Positions 6,376 through 13,561 of a stretch of 13,561 nucleotides of DNA are shown here, one piece after another. Made by a program: the position numbers and the translations under genes. The DNA lies in contig JAEZVM010000234.1 in NCBI GenBank assembly GCA_023420795.1, forward strand, positions 1 to 13,561. Direction: 5' to 3'. A model generated the notes under the pieces. That model made no database searches. It was not told where the DNA came from and saw nothing but the letters and a program-made list of their open reading frames with translations. The stretch's first letter is position 1, and the number at the start of each line of letters is the position of its first letter. Source of the stretch: Pseudomonadota bacterium (lineage in GTDB: Bacteria > Pseudomonadota > Gammaproteobacteria > Burkholderiales > Burkholderiaceae_D).

Positions 6376-8061
6376 ATGTTCGACTACATCATCGTCGGCG
6401 GCGGTTCCGCCGGCTGCGTGCTTGCATCCCGCCTGACCGAGGATGCCGAGGTCTCCGTCTGCCTGCTGGAAGCGGGGCCACCGGATTCCCATCCTCTGAT
6501 CCATATGCCGATGGGTATCTTGTGGATGATGCACAGCAAGGTACTGAACTGGCAGTTCCAGACGCGCGGCGAGCCTGAGCTGGGTGGTCGCGAATTGTTC
6601 TGGCCGCGCGGCCGCACGCTCGGCGGCAGCAGTTCAACCAATGCGATGTGCTACATGCGCGGCCATCCGCACGATTACGATACCTGGGCCGCTCTCGGCA
6701 ACGCGGGCTGGTCGTTCAATGACGTTCTGCCCTACTTCAAGCGTTCGGAAAATCAGGAGCGCGGTCCTTCCGAATGGCATGGCATCGGCGGCCCGCTCAA
6801 TGTAGCGGATGTACGCAGTCCGAACGTGCTGTCGCAAGTCTTCATCGAAGCCGGTGTACAGGCAGGAATCCGCTACAACGACGACTTCAACGGCGAGGAA
6901 CAGGAAGGCATCGGGCTGTTCCAGGTCACGCAGAAGGCCGGCCGCCGCTGCAGCACGGCACGCGGCTATCTGCGCCCCGCGCTGCAGCGGCCGAACCTGA
7001 CCGTCATTACCGGTGCGCATGCGATGCGCATTCTGTTCAGGGGCAACCGCGCGGCGGGCGTCGAGTACCGCCATGATGGAATGATCAAACAGGCGAGAGC
7101 CGCGCGCGAGGTGGTGCTATGTGCCGGCGCAGTTCAGAGCCCGCAGCTTCTGATGCTGTCCGGCATAGGCGACGGCGCCGCGCTGCAGGAAGCGGGAATC
7201 CCGGTGCGCATGCATCTTCCCGGCGTGGGCAAGAACCTGCAGGATCATCTGGATGTGATCCTGGTGCATGCCTGCACCCGACGGGTGTCGTGGGGCATTA
7301 CCGTGCGCACGCTGCTGCGCAGCGGCTGGGAGACGATGCGCTATTTCACGGCCGGGAGCGGCATGTACACCAGCAATGCGGCGGAAGGCTGCGCGTTTGC
7401 GAAGAGCAGCCCCAACGAGCCGATACCGGACCTGCAATTTCATTTCACACCCTTGCGGCTGTCCCATCATGGCCGCCAGCTGCGTTTCCTGATGGGCGAA
7501 GGCTATTCGCTGCATGTCTGCAACCTCCGCCCGAAGAGCCGCGGCGAGATCCGGCTCGCCAGCCGCGACCCGCTGGCAAAACCGGACATCGTTCCCAACT
7601 ATCTGTCCCACCCAGACGACATGGAGCACATGGTCAGAGGCGTGAAACTGGCGCACCGGATACTGGCCGCGCCCGCCTTCGATTACTACCGGGGCGAGCG
7701 GCTCGTGCCGCATGCCGGCTGCAGGATCGACGGCGAATCAGACAAGGACATCCGCGACTTCATCCGGCAAAGTGCGGAAACAATTTACCATCCGGTCGGC
7801 ACCTGCAAGATGGGAAACGATCCGATGGCGGTGGTCGATGAGCAATTGCGCGTGCATGGCGTGCCTGGTCTGCGAGTGGTCGATGCCTCCATCATGCCCC
7901 TGCTCATTGGCGGCAACACCAATGCGCCGACGGTGATGATCGCGGAGAAGGCAAGCGACATGATCCGGGAAGGCGAGCGCGCAAGGGCGTCCGTTGACTT
8001 CTCGACGCAGGACGAAATGGCAATACCCGGCAGGTCCGCCGATGTGACGCCCGCCGCGTGA
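6376..8061 (+). CDS. GMC-family FAD-dependent oxidoreductase (choline/alcohol dehydrogenase-like)
   Basis: This 561-residue flavoprotein belongs to the glucose-methanol-choline family and should oxidise an alcohol group to a carbonyl. The N-terminus is a Rossmann FAD site, YIIVGGGSAGC (4-14), with no signal peptide, so it is probably cytosolic or peripherally membrane-bound. GMC signature 1 lies around 77-100 (WPRGRTLGGSSSTNAM, then RGHPHDYD) and signature 2 around 251-265 (GAVQSPQLLMLSGIG). The C-terminal catalytic pair is visible: His472 in YHPVGTCKMG and Asn516 in GGNTNAPT, the His/Asn combination seen in choline-oxidising members. Length is close to choline dehydrogenase BetA (about 556). 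No betB, betI or transporter gene is adjacent, so I do not assign choline as substrate; aliphatic or aromatic alcohols are equally possible. It diverges from gdhB and converges on astB with 14 bp between stops. A role in arginine catabolism is not evident. Confidence 0.92.
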   Translation: MFDYIIVGGGSAGCVLASRLTEDAEVSVCLLEAGPPDSHPLIHMPMGILWMMHSKVLNWQFQTRGEPELGGRELFWPRGRTLGGSSSTNAMCYMRGHPHDYDTWAALGNAGWSFNDVLPYFKRSENQERGPSEWHGIGGPLNVADVRSPNVLSQVFIEAGVQAGIRYNDDFNGEEQEGIGLFQVTQKAGRRCSTARGYLRPALQRPNLTVITGAHAMRILFRGNRAAGVEYRHDGMIKQARAAREVVLCAGAVQSPQLLMLSGIGDGAALQEAGIPVRMHLPGVGKNLQDHLDVILVHACTRRVSWGITVRTLLRSGWETMRYFTAGSGMYTSNAAEGCAFAKSSPNEPIPDLQFHFTPLRLSHHGRQLRFLMGEGYSLHVCNLRPKSRGEIRLASRDPLAKPDIVPNYLSHPDDMEHMVRGVKLAHRILAAPAFDYYRGERLVPHAGCRIDGESDKDIRDFIRQSAETIYHPVGTCKMGNDPMAVVDEQLRVHGVPGLRVVDASIMPLLIGGNTNAPTVMIAEKASDMIREGERARASVDFSTQDEMAIPGRSADVTPAA

Positions 8062-8075
8062 GACAAGTTACACGC

Positions 8076-9419
8076 CTACGGAAATCCGTACAGCCCGGGC
8101 AGGCCCAGTATCGTCGTCAGTTCGTCCAGCGCAGTGCGTATCTCGTCGGCCAGCGCCGGATCGGCCAGATCCTGCGGCGCGAGGCGGTCGCGGTAATGCC
8201 TCTCTACCCATGCCGTCAATTGCGCATACAGCGCTTCCGTCATGATTACGCCCTGGTGCATCGCTGCCGCTTCTTCCGGCGTCAGGACGACGCGCAGCCG
8301 CAGGCATGCAGGGCCGCCGCCGTTGCGCATGCTTTGCCGCAAATCGAAGCTGAGAAGTTCCGCGATCGGCCCGCCGCCGGCAAGCAGTTCCTGCAGATAG
8401 CGGGCGACCGCCGGATTCTCCCGGCATTCCTGCGGCACGACGAGCAGCATCTTTCCGTCCAGCCTGGACATTAGCTGGCTGTTGAACAGGTAACTCGATA
8501 CCGCATCGGCCACCGGCACATCGCTGGCATCCACCCGCATTGCGTGCAGTTCCGTATGCACTTCGGCCATCGCCGCTTTCAATCCATCGAGCGTTGCCGT
8601 CTCAGTGAGAAAAGCGTTCTGGTGATAGAACAGCACATTGCGGTTTCCGACGGCGATCACATCGTTGTGAAACACGCCGTGGTCTATCGTTGCCGGATCC
8701 TGCTGTGCATACACCGTACGCTTCGGATTCAGCCCATGCAGGCGCGCGACTGCCTGGCTGGCTTCCAGCGTCTGCCGTGCCGGAAATCGCTTCGGCGCCG
8801 GCGCGGCGGGATCAAACTCGATGCGGCCATAGACAAACATCTCCACGCCGGTCGCGCCATGCCCCGCACACAGCCGGGTGTGATTGGCAGCGCCTTCATC
8901 GCCGAAGGCCGGTGTCGGCGGCAGCGCATCATGCACGGCGAAATGCCGTTCGTCGCCGAACAGCGCGCGCAACGTGCGCCCGGTCTGCTCGTGCTCCTGG
9001 GAGCGATGCAGCTTGCTGTTGAGGTTGGCGACGGTGAAATGCACGCGGCCGTCCGCTGTATCTGCCGAGGGACTGACGGTGGCGGCGTTCGCGGTCCACA
9101 TCGGCGACGCGGACCAGGCGCTGGCAAGCAGCGCCGGCGCTTCCTTGTATGCGCGCGCGAGCACGTCGGCATCGCTGCCGTCAAAGCCAAGCGCGCGCAG
9201 CAATCGGAAATTCGGCCTGTCCTGCGGCGGTAGCAAGGCCTGCGCAAAGCCGCGCTGTGCGAGCGCACGCATTTTTGCCAGCCCCTGCAAGGCGGCTTCC
9301 TTCGGATTGGCGACGCTGTTGACGTTGTTAAAGGAAGCGATGTTGCCGAACGAAAGACCGGCATAGTTGTGCGAAGGGCCGACCAGGCCATCGAAGTTGA
9401 ATTCGCGTGCGGTTTTCAT
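8076..9419 (-). CDS. astB: N-succinylarginine dihydrolase (AST pathway, step 2)
   Basis: This enzyme converts N2-succinylarginine to N2-succinylornithine with release of two ammonia and CO2. It belongs to the amidinotransferase (pentein) superfamily and is cytosolic. The N-terminus FNFDGLVGPSHNYAGLSFGN is the family hallmark. The Cys-His-Glu catalytic set is visible as Glu175 in FGDEGAANH, His251 in GVFHNDVIAV and Cys372 in GGGPACLRLRVVL, within a few residues of the E. coli positions. From the ATG at 9419 the protein has 447 residues, the same as E. coli AstB. That start has AAGAGA about 5 bases upstream. The neighbouring ATG at 9422 is too close to that site, and the long upstream extension to 9599 would overlap astD and has no family counterpart. 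It is the last gene of the astC-aruF-astA-astD-astB run, 22 bp after astD, and ends tail-to-tail with the GMC gene. Confidence 0.96.
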   Translation of the reverse strand: MKTAREFNFDGLVGPSHNYAGLSFGNIASFNNVNSVANPKEAALQGLAKMRALAQRGFAQALLPPQDRPNFRLLRALGFDGSDADVLARAYKEAPALLASAWSASPMWTANAATVSPSADTADGRVHFTVANLNSKLHRSQEHEQTGRTLRALFGDERHFAVHDALPPTPAFGDEGAANHTRLCAGHGATGVEMFVYGRIEFDPAAPAPKRFPARQTLEASQAVARLHGLNPKRTVYAQQDPATIDHGVFHNDVIAVGNRNVLFYHQNAFLTETATLDGLKAAMAEVHTELHAMRVDASDVPVADAVSSYLFNSQLMSRLDGKMLLVVPQECRENPAVARYLQELLAGGGPIAELLSFDLRQSMRNGGGPACLRLRVVLTPEEAAAMHQGVIMTEALYAQLTAWVERHYRDRLAPQDLADPALADEIRTALDELTTILGLPGLYGFP

Positions 9420-9441
9420 CATTTCTCTTGCATTGCGAGCA

Positions 9442-10905
9442 TCAGAACGCGAGGCCCGGCGACAGATGCTTCGGCATTTCCAGAACGCCACTCTGGATCG
9501 ACGCGACCGGATAAGCGCAATAGTCGGCGGCGTAATAGGCGCTCGGCCGATGGTTGCCGGATCTGCCGATGCCGCCGAACGGCGCGCTGCTGGCGGCACC
9601 GGTTGTCGGCCGGTTCCAGTTTACGACGCCGGCGCGTGCATGGATCAGGAAGCGTCGCCACAGTTGTTCATCATCACTCAGCAAGCCGGCGACGAGGCCG
9701 TAGCTGCTAGCGTTCGCCGCGCGGATCGCCTGATCGAAACCGCTCACACTCGTTACCTGCAGCAGCGGGCCGAACCATTCTTCATCAGGCACATCCAGCG
9801 CATCGGTCACATCGACGATGCCGGGCGAGACGAAGCCTGTACCGCTTTCCAGACGGCGCATTTCCAGCAATGCTCTGCCGCCGCGCGCCAGGAGATCGGC
9901 TTGCGCCTGCAGCAGCATGTCGGCTGCCTGAGCGGATATCACCGGCCCCATGAATGGCGCAGGTGTGCTGTCGAACCTGCCGACCGCGATCCTGCCGGAC
10001 ACCTCGACCAGACGCGCGAGCAATGCCTGCCCGCGCGGCCCGTCGTCGACGATCAGGCGGCGCGCACAAGTGCAGCGCTGGCCGGCACTGACGAATGCTG
10101 AAAAGATGATGTGATGCACCGCCGCATCGATGTTGCCGATATCCCAAGCGACCAGCGGATTGTTGCCGCCCATTTCCAGCGCCAGCATCTTGTCCGGGCG
10201 GCCGGCGAACTGCCTGTGCAACTGCACGCCGGCGCGGTAGCTGCCGGTGAACAGGATGCCGTCCAGTTCCGGATGCGCCGCCAGCGTGGCGCCGGTATCG
10301 CGCGCGCCGTTCACCATATTCAATACGCCTTTCGGCAGGCCGGCCCGTTCCCACAATTCGACCTTCAGGATCGCGGTTTGCGGCGCATGCTCGCTCGGCT
10401 TGAATACGACCGTATTGCCTGCGATAAGCGCCGGCACGATATGCCCGTTCGGCAGGTGGCCCGGAAAATTGTAGGGACCGAGCACCGCGAACACACCATG
10501 CGGCCTGTGCCGCAGCAGCGCCTCGCCGTCAGCGACCGTGCTCTTCGACTCGCCCGTGCGCGCGTGATACGCCTGCACGGAAATATCGACCTTGGCCGCC
10601 ATGCTCGCGACCTCCATGCGCGACTCCCACAGCGGCTTGCCGACTTCCAGCGAAATCCGGTTCGCCAGCTCTTCCGCGTGCGTCTTCAGAAGATCGCGGA
10701 AACGCATGCATACCGCGATCCGCTCATCCACGGGTTTCCCGGCCCATGCGCCGAAAGCGGCGCGTGCCGCATTGCAGGCAGCATCGACGTCGGCTGCGCC
10801 TGCTGCGTAGCCTTTCCAGATTTCCTGTCCGGTGGACGGGTCGCAAGCGGACATCGGCGCGCCGTCGCCCGCGATCCAGTTGCCGTCGATGTAGTGGCTA
10901 TGCAT
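9442..10905 (-). CDS. astD: Succinylglutamate-semialdehyde dehydrogenase (AST pathway, step 4)
   Basis: This 487-residue NAD-dependent aldehyde dehydrogenase oxidises N2-succinylglutamate 5-semialdehyde to N2-succinylglutamate. Family features in order are YNFPGHLPNGH (145-155, with the oxyanion Asn146), the cofactor-contact Lys in VFKPSE (Lys169), FTGSYRAG (219-226), the general-base Glu244 in LEMGGNNP, and the nucleophile Cys278 in SAGQRCTCARR. The segment ending in GNHRPSAYYAADYC near the C-terminus is characteristic of AstD among aldehyde dehydrogenases. The start ATG overlaps the end of astA by 8 bp and has AAAGGG 5 bases upstream (10911-10916). The overlap points to translational coupling within the operon. 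Similarity to E. coli AstD is extensive, so the name is secure. Confidence 0.96.
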   Translation of the reverse strand: MHSHYIDGNWIAGDGAPMSACDPSTGQEIWKGYAAGAADVDAACNAARAAFGAWAGKPVDERIAVCMRFRDLLKTHAEELANRISLEVGKPLWESRMEVASMAAKVDISVQAYHARTGESKSTVADGEALLRHRPHGVFAVLGPYNFPGHLPNGHIVPALIAGNTVVFKPSEHAPQTAILKVELWERAGLPKGVLNMVNGARDTGATLAAHPELDGILFTGSYRAGVQLHRQFAGRPDKMLALEMGGNNPLVAWDIGNIDAAVHHIIFSAFVSAGQRCTCARRLIVDDGPRGQALLARLVEVSGRIAVGRFDSTPAPFMGPVISAQAADMLLQAQADLLARGGRALLEMRRLESGTGFVSPGIVDVTDALDVPDEEWFGPLLQVTSVSGFDQAIRAANASSYGLVAGLLSDDEQLWRRFLIHARAGVVNWNRPTTGAASSAPFGGIGRSGNHRPSAYYAADYCAYPVASIQSGVLEMPKHLSPGLAF

Positions 10906-11935
10906 ATGCGCCCTTTCTCGGATTCAGCGGCATCGCCCGCACCGTATCGCCCGCCTTGCAGCCAAGCAGGCGCAGCCATTCTCGCGGCAGCGCGAGGCGC
11001 CTGCGCTGCGGCTGTGCCTGCGCGACGATCACGCGAAAATCCTGCATCGCAGTGGACGACACCATCAGCGGGTTTTCTTCCTTCGGTGCTTCCTGCGCCG
11101 GATCGAGCCGCACCAGTCCGCTTTCCCGGCACGCGCGCAGTTCGCAGATGCGCGCCTGCAGCACCGCGCCGGCATCGAAGATATCGACATAGCCTTCGTA
11201 ATGCATGCCTTCATGCTCCAGCAGCCGGCGCGCCGGTTCCGTATCCGCATGCACGCGGCCGATCGCATCCTGCGCTTCCGGCGTCAGGTAGGCAACATAG
11301 AGCGGATGGCGCGGCATCAGTTCGGCGATGAAGGATTTCTGGCCGAGGCTGGTGAGTTCATCCGCGCGGTCGAAGTCCATCCGGAAGAAATGGTTGCCGA
11401 GGCTGTCCCAGAACGGCGATCCGCCGTCGGCGCGCTGATAGCCGCGCATTTCGGCGATCAGCCGTTCCGGGAATAGCTGCGGATACTGCGCGATGAACAT
11501 GAAGCGGCTCTTGGACAGCAGCTTGCCGTTGGCGCCGACGCGGTAGTCCGGATGCAGGAACAGCGAGCACAGTTCGGCGCAGCCGGTCAGGTCGTTCGAC
11601 AGGTACAGAGTGTCCATGCGCGAGAACACTTTCAGCTCCTTGCTGGAATGGACCAGCGTGCCGATGCGGTAGTTGTAGAACGGCTCGTCCAGTCCGACCG
11701 CAGCCTTGATCGCACTCACGCCGACCAGCCTGCCGGTCGCCGTGTCCTCCATCACGAAGACATAGTCGCGCTCCGTCGGCGCGATTTTTTCCGCGAACGA
11801 TGCGCAGGCAATCTCGACGCGCTGGCCGAGCTTTACGCGATCCGGCTTCAGTGTGGTCATGCCGGAGCCGACCAACCGGGCCAACGCCATCAGCCCTTCC
11901 AGATCCTGCTCCCTAATTGCACGCACCACCAGCAT
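10898..11935 (-). CDS. astA: Arginine N-succinyltransferase, beta subunit (AruG/AstA)
   Basis: This 345-residue subunit transfers succinyl from succinyl-CoA to the alpha-amino group of arginine (and ornithine in two-subunit enzymes), the first step of the AST pathway. Motifs are YNYRIGTLVHSSKEL (87-101), SNDLTGCAELCSLFLHPDYR (113-132), SKSRFMF, FIAELMPRHPLYV (202-214) and YVDIFDAG (249-256). His229 in GRVHADTEPA lines up with the active-site His of E. coli AstA as I recall it. E. coli AstA has 344 residues. I chose the ATG at 11935, which gives MLVVRAIREQDLEGLM, like known N-termini; the in-frame extension to 12046 would run into aruF. It begins 8 bp after the aruF stop and overlaps astD by 8 bp. 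It is closer to P. aeruginosa AruG and E. coli AstA than to AruF, and presumably forms a heteromer with the upstream product. Confidence 0.94.
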   Translation of the reverse strand: MLVVRAIREQDLEGLMALARLVGSGMTTLKPDRVKLGQRVEIACASFAEKIAPTERDYVFVMEDTATGRLVGVSAIKAAVGLDEPFYNYRIGTLVHSSKELKVFSRMDTLYLSNDLTGCAELCSLFLHPDYRVGANGKLLSKSRFMFIAQYPQLFPERLIAEMRGYQRADGGSPFWDSLGNHFFRMDFDRADELTSLGQKSFIAELMPRHPLYVAYLTPEAQDAIGRVHADTEPARRLLEHEGMHYEGYVDIFDAGAVLQARICELRACRESGLVRLDPAQEAPKEENPLMVSSTAMQDFRVIVAQAQPQRRRLALPREWLRLLGCKAGDTVRAMPLNPRKGAYA

Positions 11936-11943
11936 TGACGGTC

Positions 11944-12966
11944 TCACAGTTCCACGCACAACAGCGGCTCGCCGCTCACCACATCGAGACGGCGCATCGC
12001 GTCCGGCGAGAGCGGCACGCTCTGCGACAGTTCCGGCGCAGCGCATTCCACCAGCAGCGCGCGGAAGTTTTCTTCACGCGCGGTCGCAACCAGATAGTTA
12101 CCCGACGGTGTGCCGCTGTCGTGCGGTGCATGCGCTGCTGTGCGCTTCATCAAGCGGGAGAAGCTGCGCAATGCATTCCTCTTTGCCTGCAGCACCGGGC
12201 CACCGTCGAAGATATCGACATAATCGCCCGGCTCGAAACCTTCCTCAGACAGGATGGAAAATGGCAGCCGGCCTTCCGCATGCCCCTGCCCCATCGCCGC
12301 CTGCGCATCCTCCGGCAGCAGCGGCACATAGACCGGATGGTGCGGCATCATCTCCACGATCAGCGTGCGGTTGCGCGCGCCTTCTATCATGCGTTCCGCC
12401 TCCAGGAAATCCAATCGGAAGAACTTTCGCCCGATCGCATCCCAGAACGCGGAGCGGCCACTCATATCAGTGATGCCAGGCATCGCAGCAAAAAATTTCT
12501 CGCTGAAGCGCTGCGGCGCGATGGCTGCATACAGCAGGCGCGCACGCGACAGCAGCGCCGCTTCCCGCGTCGACCGGTACCGCGCGTGGACGTGGAAGCC
12601 GGACAGCTGCGAGCATCCGGTCAGGTCGGAGCACAGGGTCAGCACATGCACGTCATGGCTGATGCCGAGATCGCGCGATACCTGGTTCAGCACATCGTTG
12701 CGAAAGGCGAAGAAGGTGCCGCCGCCACCGGCGGTCGCGGATACCGTCGCGGTGCCGGCAATCGCCCCGCCCTCCGCCTCCAGCGCGAAGAAATAGGATT
12801 CCCTGCCCGGCCCGTCCGGCCGCGCCGCGAACGAGGCGATCGACCGCTCGACCGCCTGTACTATCGTCGCGCGCGTTCTTGGCAACGTATGCACGCCGGG
12901 CGTGTCTGCCGTCAGTGCTTCGAGCGCAGAAATGTCGAGCATGGCGGCGGGTCGGACGACGAACAT
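11944..12966 (-). CDS. aruF: Arginine/ornithine N-succinyltransferase, alpha subunit (AruF)
   Basis: This 340-residue paralogue of the following astA product resembles P. aeruginosa AruF (338 residues), the alpha subunit of the two-subunit arginine/ornithine succinyltransferase. Shared landmarks are SYFFALEAEGGAIAG (57-71), SDLTGCSQLSGFHV (113-126), MMPHHPVYVPLLPEDAQ (206-222), GQGH with His229, and YVDIFDGGPVLQA (249-261). It differs from AstA in the region 80-110, as AruF proteins do. The start is uncertain by two codons. I prefer the ATG at 12966 because MFVVRPA matches the AruF N-terminus and GGAAA lies a suitable distance upstream. The ATG at 12972 is the alternative. It lies 19 bp after astC and 8 bp before astA. 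E. coli-type AST operons have a single astA, so the pair marks the Pseudomonas/Burkholderiales arrangement. Confidence 0.9.
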   Translation of the reverse strand: MFVVRPAAMLDISALEALTADTPGVHTLPRTRATIVQAVERSIASFAARPDGPGRESYFFALEAEGGAIAGTATVSATAGGGGTFFAFRNDVLNQVSRDLGISHDVHVLTLCSDLTGCSQLSGFHVHARYRSTREAALLSRARLLYAAIAPQRFSEKFFAAMPGITDMSGRSAFWDAIGRKFFRLDFLEAERMIEGARNRTLIVEMMPHHPVYVPLLPEDAQAAMGQGHAEGRLPFSILSEEGFEPGDYVDIFDGGPVLQAKRNALRSFSRLMKRTAAHAPHDSGTPSGNYLVATAREENFRALLVECAAPELSQSVPLSPDAMRRLDVVSGEPLLCVEL

Positions 12967-12985
12967 CGTCATTTTCCGGTTCCGC

Positions 12986-13561
12986 TCAGGCCGGCGCTAC
13001 CGCCTGCACTACAGCGTCCAGCGCTCGGCGCAGGCACCGTTCGGCTTCGTCGATCTGCGCGTCCGATACCACCAGCGCCGGCAGAAAGCGCAGCACATCC
13101 GGGCCGGCAATCAGCAACATCAGGCCCTGCGCTTCGGCCGCCTTAGCAATGTCCTTCGCCTTGCCGCGCCATGCATCGGCCAACACCATGCCCTGCATCA
13201 GTCCGCTGCCCCGTACCTTCTCGAACATCTTCGGATAATCGCGCGAGATTGCCTGCAGTCTGTTCACCAGCAGCGCCGATGCCTGCCGAACCCGCTCAAG
13301 GAAGACCGGCGTATTGATGGTCTGCACCACGCTCATCGCGACCGCCGCCGCCAGCGGATTGCCCCCGAAGGTGGTTCCGTGCGCGCCGACCGTGAACGCG
13401 CTTGCCACATCTTCGGTGGTCAGCATCGCGCCGACCGGATAGCCGTTGCCCAACGCCTTGGCCGACGTCAGGATGTCCGGCACGACGCCATAGCCCATGT
13501 AGGCAAACAGATCGCCGGTGCGGCCCATGCCGCATTGCACCTCATCGAAGATCAGCAGTGC
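12986..13561 (-). CDS. astC: Succinylornithine/acetylornithine aminotransferase, C-terminal part
   Basis: The frame is open to the right edge, so only the last 191 residues of a class III PLP aminotransferase of about 400 residues are present. The visible part begins ALLIFDEVQCGMGRTG, whose Asp contacts the PLP ring nitrogen. The Schiff-base Lys follows 29 residues later in SAKALGNGYPVGAM, with HGTTFGGNPLA after it. The enzyme transfers the amino group of N2-succinylornithine to 2-oxoglutarate, giving succinylglutamate semialdehyde and glutamate. Sequence alone does not separate AstC from the biosynthetic ArgD, which shares the fold and can act on both substrates. The position at the head of the aruF-astA-astD-astB run makes astC (aruC) the better name. 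The stop lies 19 bp before the preferred aruF start, so the genes are almost certainly co-transcribed; their promoter is outside the window. Confidence 0.92.
   Translation of the reverse strand, partial: ALLIFDEVQCGMGRTGDLFAYMGYGVVPDILTSAKALGNGYPVGAMLTTEDVASAFTVGAHGTTFGGNPLAAAVAMSVVQTINTPVFLERVRQASALLVNRLQAISRDYPKMFEKVRGSGLMQGMVLADAWRGKAKDIAKAAEAQGLMLLIAGPDVLRFLPALVVSDAQIDEAERCLRRALDAVVQAVAPA

Noticed and set aside
6376..8061. Naming the GMC oxidoreductase betA (choline dehydrogenase)
   Set aside because: The catalytic His/Asn pair and length fit, but the GMC family is broad and there is no betaine aldehyde dehydrogenase, BetI regulator or choline transporter nearby.
8062..8100. Possible bidirectional terminator between the GMC gene and astB (TACGGAAATCCGTA at 8077-8090, GCCCGGGC at 8093-8100)
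   Set aside because: The short palindromes lie inside the last codons of astB, the stems are only 5-6 bp, and no T-run follows on either strand.
10111..11331. Plus-strand open frame of 406 codons opposite astD and astA
   Set aside because: Same reasoning: it covers conserved coding sequence on the minus strand and its composition is not protein-like.
11917..13146. Plus-strand open frame of 409 codons opposite aruF and astC
   Set aside because: It is antisense to genes with clear family motifs, with low-complexity Arg/Ala/His/Gln composition and no domain; it is a shadow of the coding strand.

Overview
The window is a GC-rich, gene-dense piece of a proteobacterial chromosome. It carries almost the whole arginine succinyltransferase (AST) pathway for arginine catabolism. 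Three traits fit a beta-proteobacterium of the Burkholderiales (Oxalobacteraceae-like), with a pseudomonad-type gamma-proteobacterium as the alternative: a two-subunit (AruF/AruG) succinyltransferase, a ~180-kDa NAD-glutamate dehydrogenase, and tightly packed GC-rich genes. The taxonomic call is inference from gene content; no rRNA or other marker is present.

Right part (8076-13561, minus strand): a compact operon read from right to left as astC (3' part only, cut by the window edge), aruF, astA (aruG), astD, astB. Gaps are 8-22 bp, except for an 8-bp overlap between astA and astD. The operon promoter lies outside the window.

Middle (6376-8061, plus strand): one GMC-family FAD oxidoreductase, related to choline/alcohol dehydrogenases. 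It converges on astB with a 14-bp gap and diverges from the glutamate dehydrogenase gene.

Left part (317-6066, minus strand): a large NAD-specific glutamate dehydrogenase (gdhB) followed 11 bp later by astE, the last enzyme of the AST pathway. The astE ribosome-binding site overlaps the gdhB stop codon. At the left edge (1-313, plus strand) is the C-terminal end of a protein finishing in a histidine phosphotransfer (Hpt) domain, convergent with astE.

Working together: AruFG succinylates arginine, AstB removes two ammonia and CO2 to give succinylornithine, AstC transaminates it using 2-oxoglutarate, AstD oxidises the semialdehyde, AstE releases succinate and glutamate, and GdhB deaminates glutamate back to 2-oxoglutarate with NADH production. 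The window therefore encodes a closed carbon/nitrogen loop from arginine to ammonia, succinate and 2-oxoglutarate, split over two minus-strand units with a GMC oxidoreductase between them.

The only sizeable non-coding stretch is 6067-6375. It holds a candidate gdhB promoter, a perfect 11-bp inverted repeat with a 104-bp spacer, and repeated TGATCGC words. I saw no tRNA, rRNA, CRISPR array, insertion sequence, phage gene or toxin-antitoxin pair. I found no convincing novel system; the main points of interest are the gdhB-astE coupling, the organisation of the intergenic region, and several start-site corrections.
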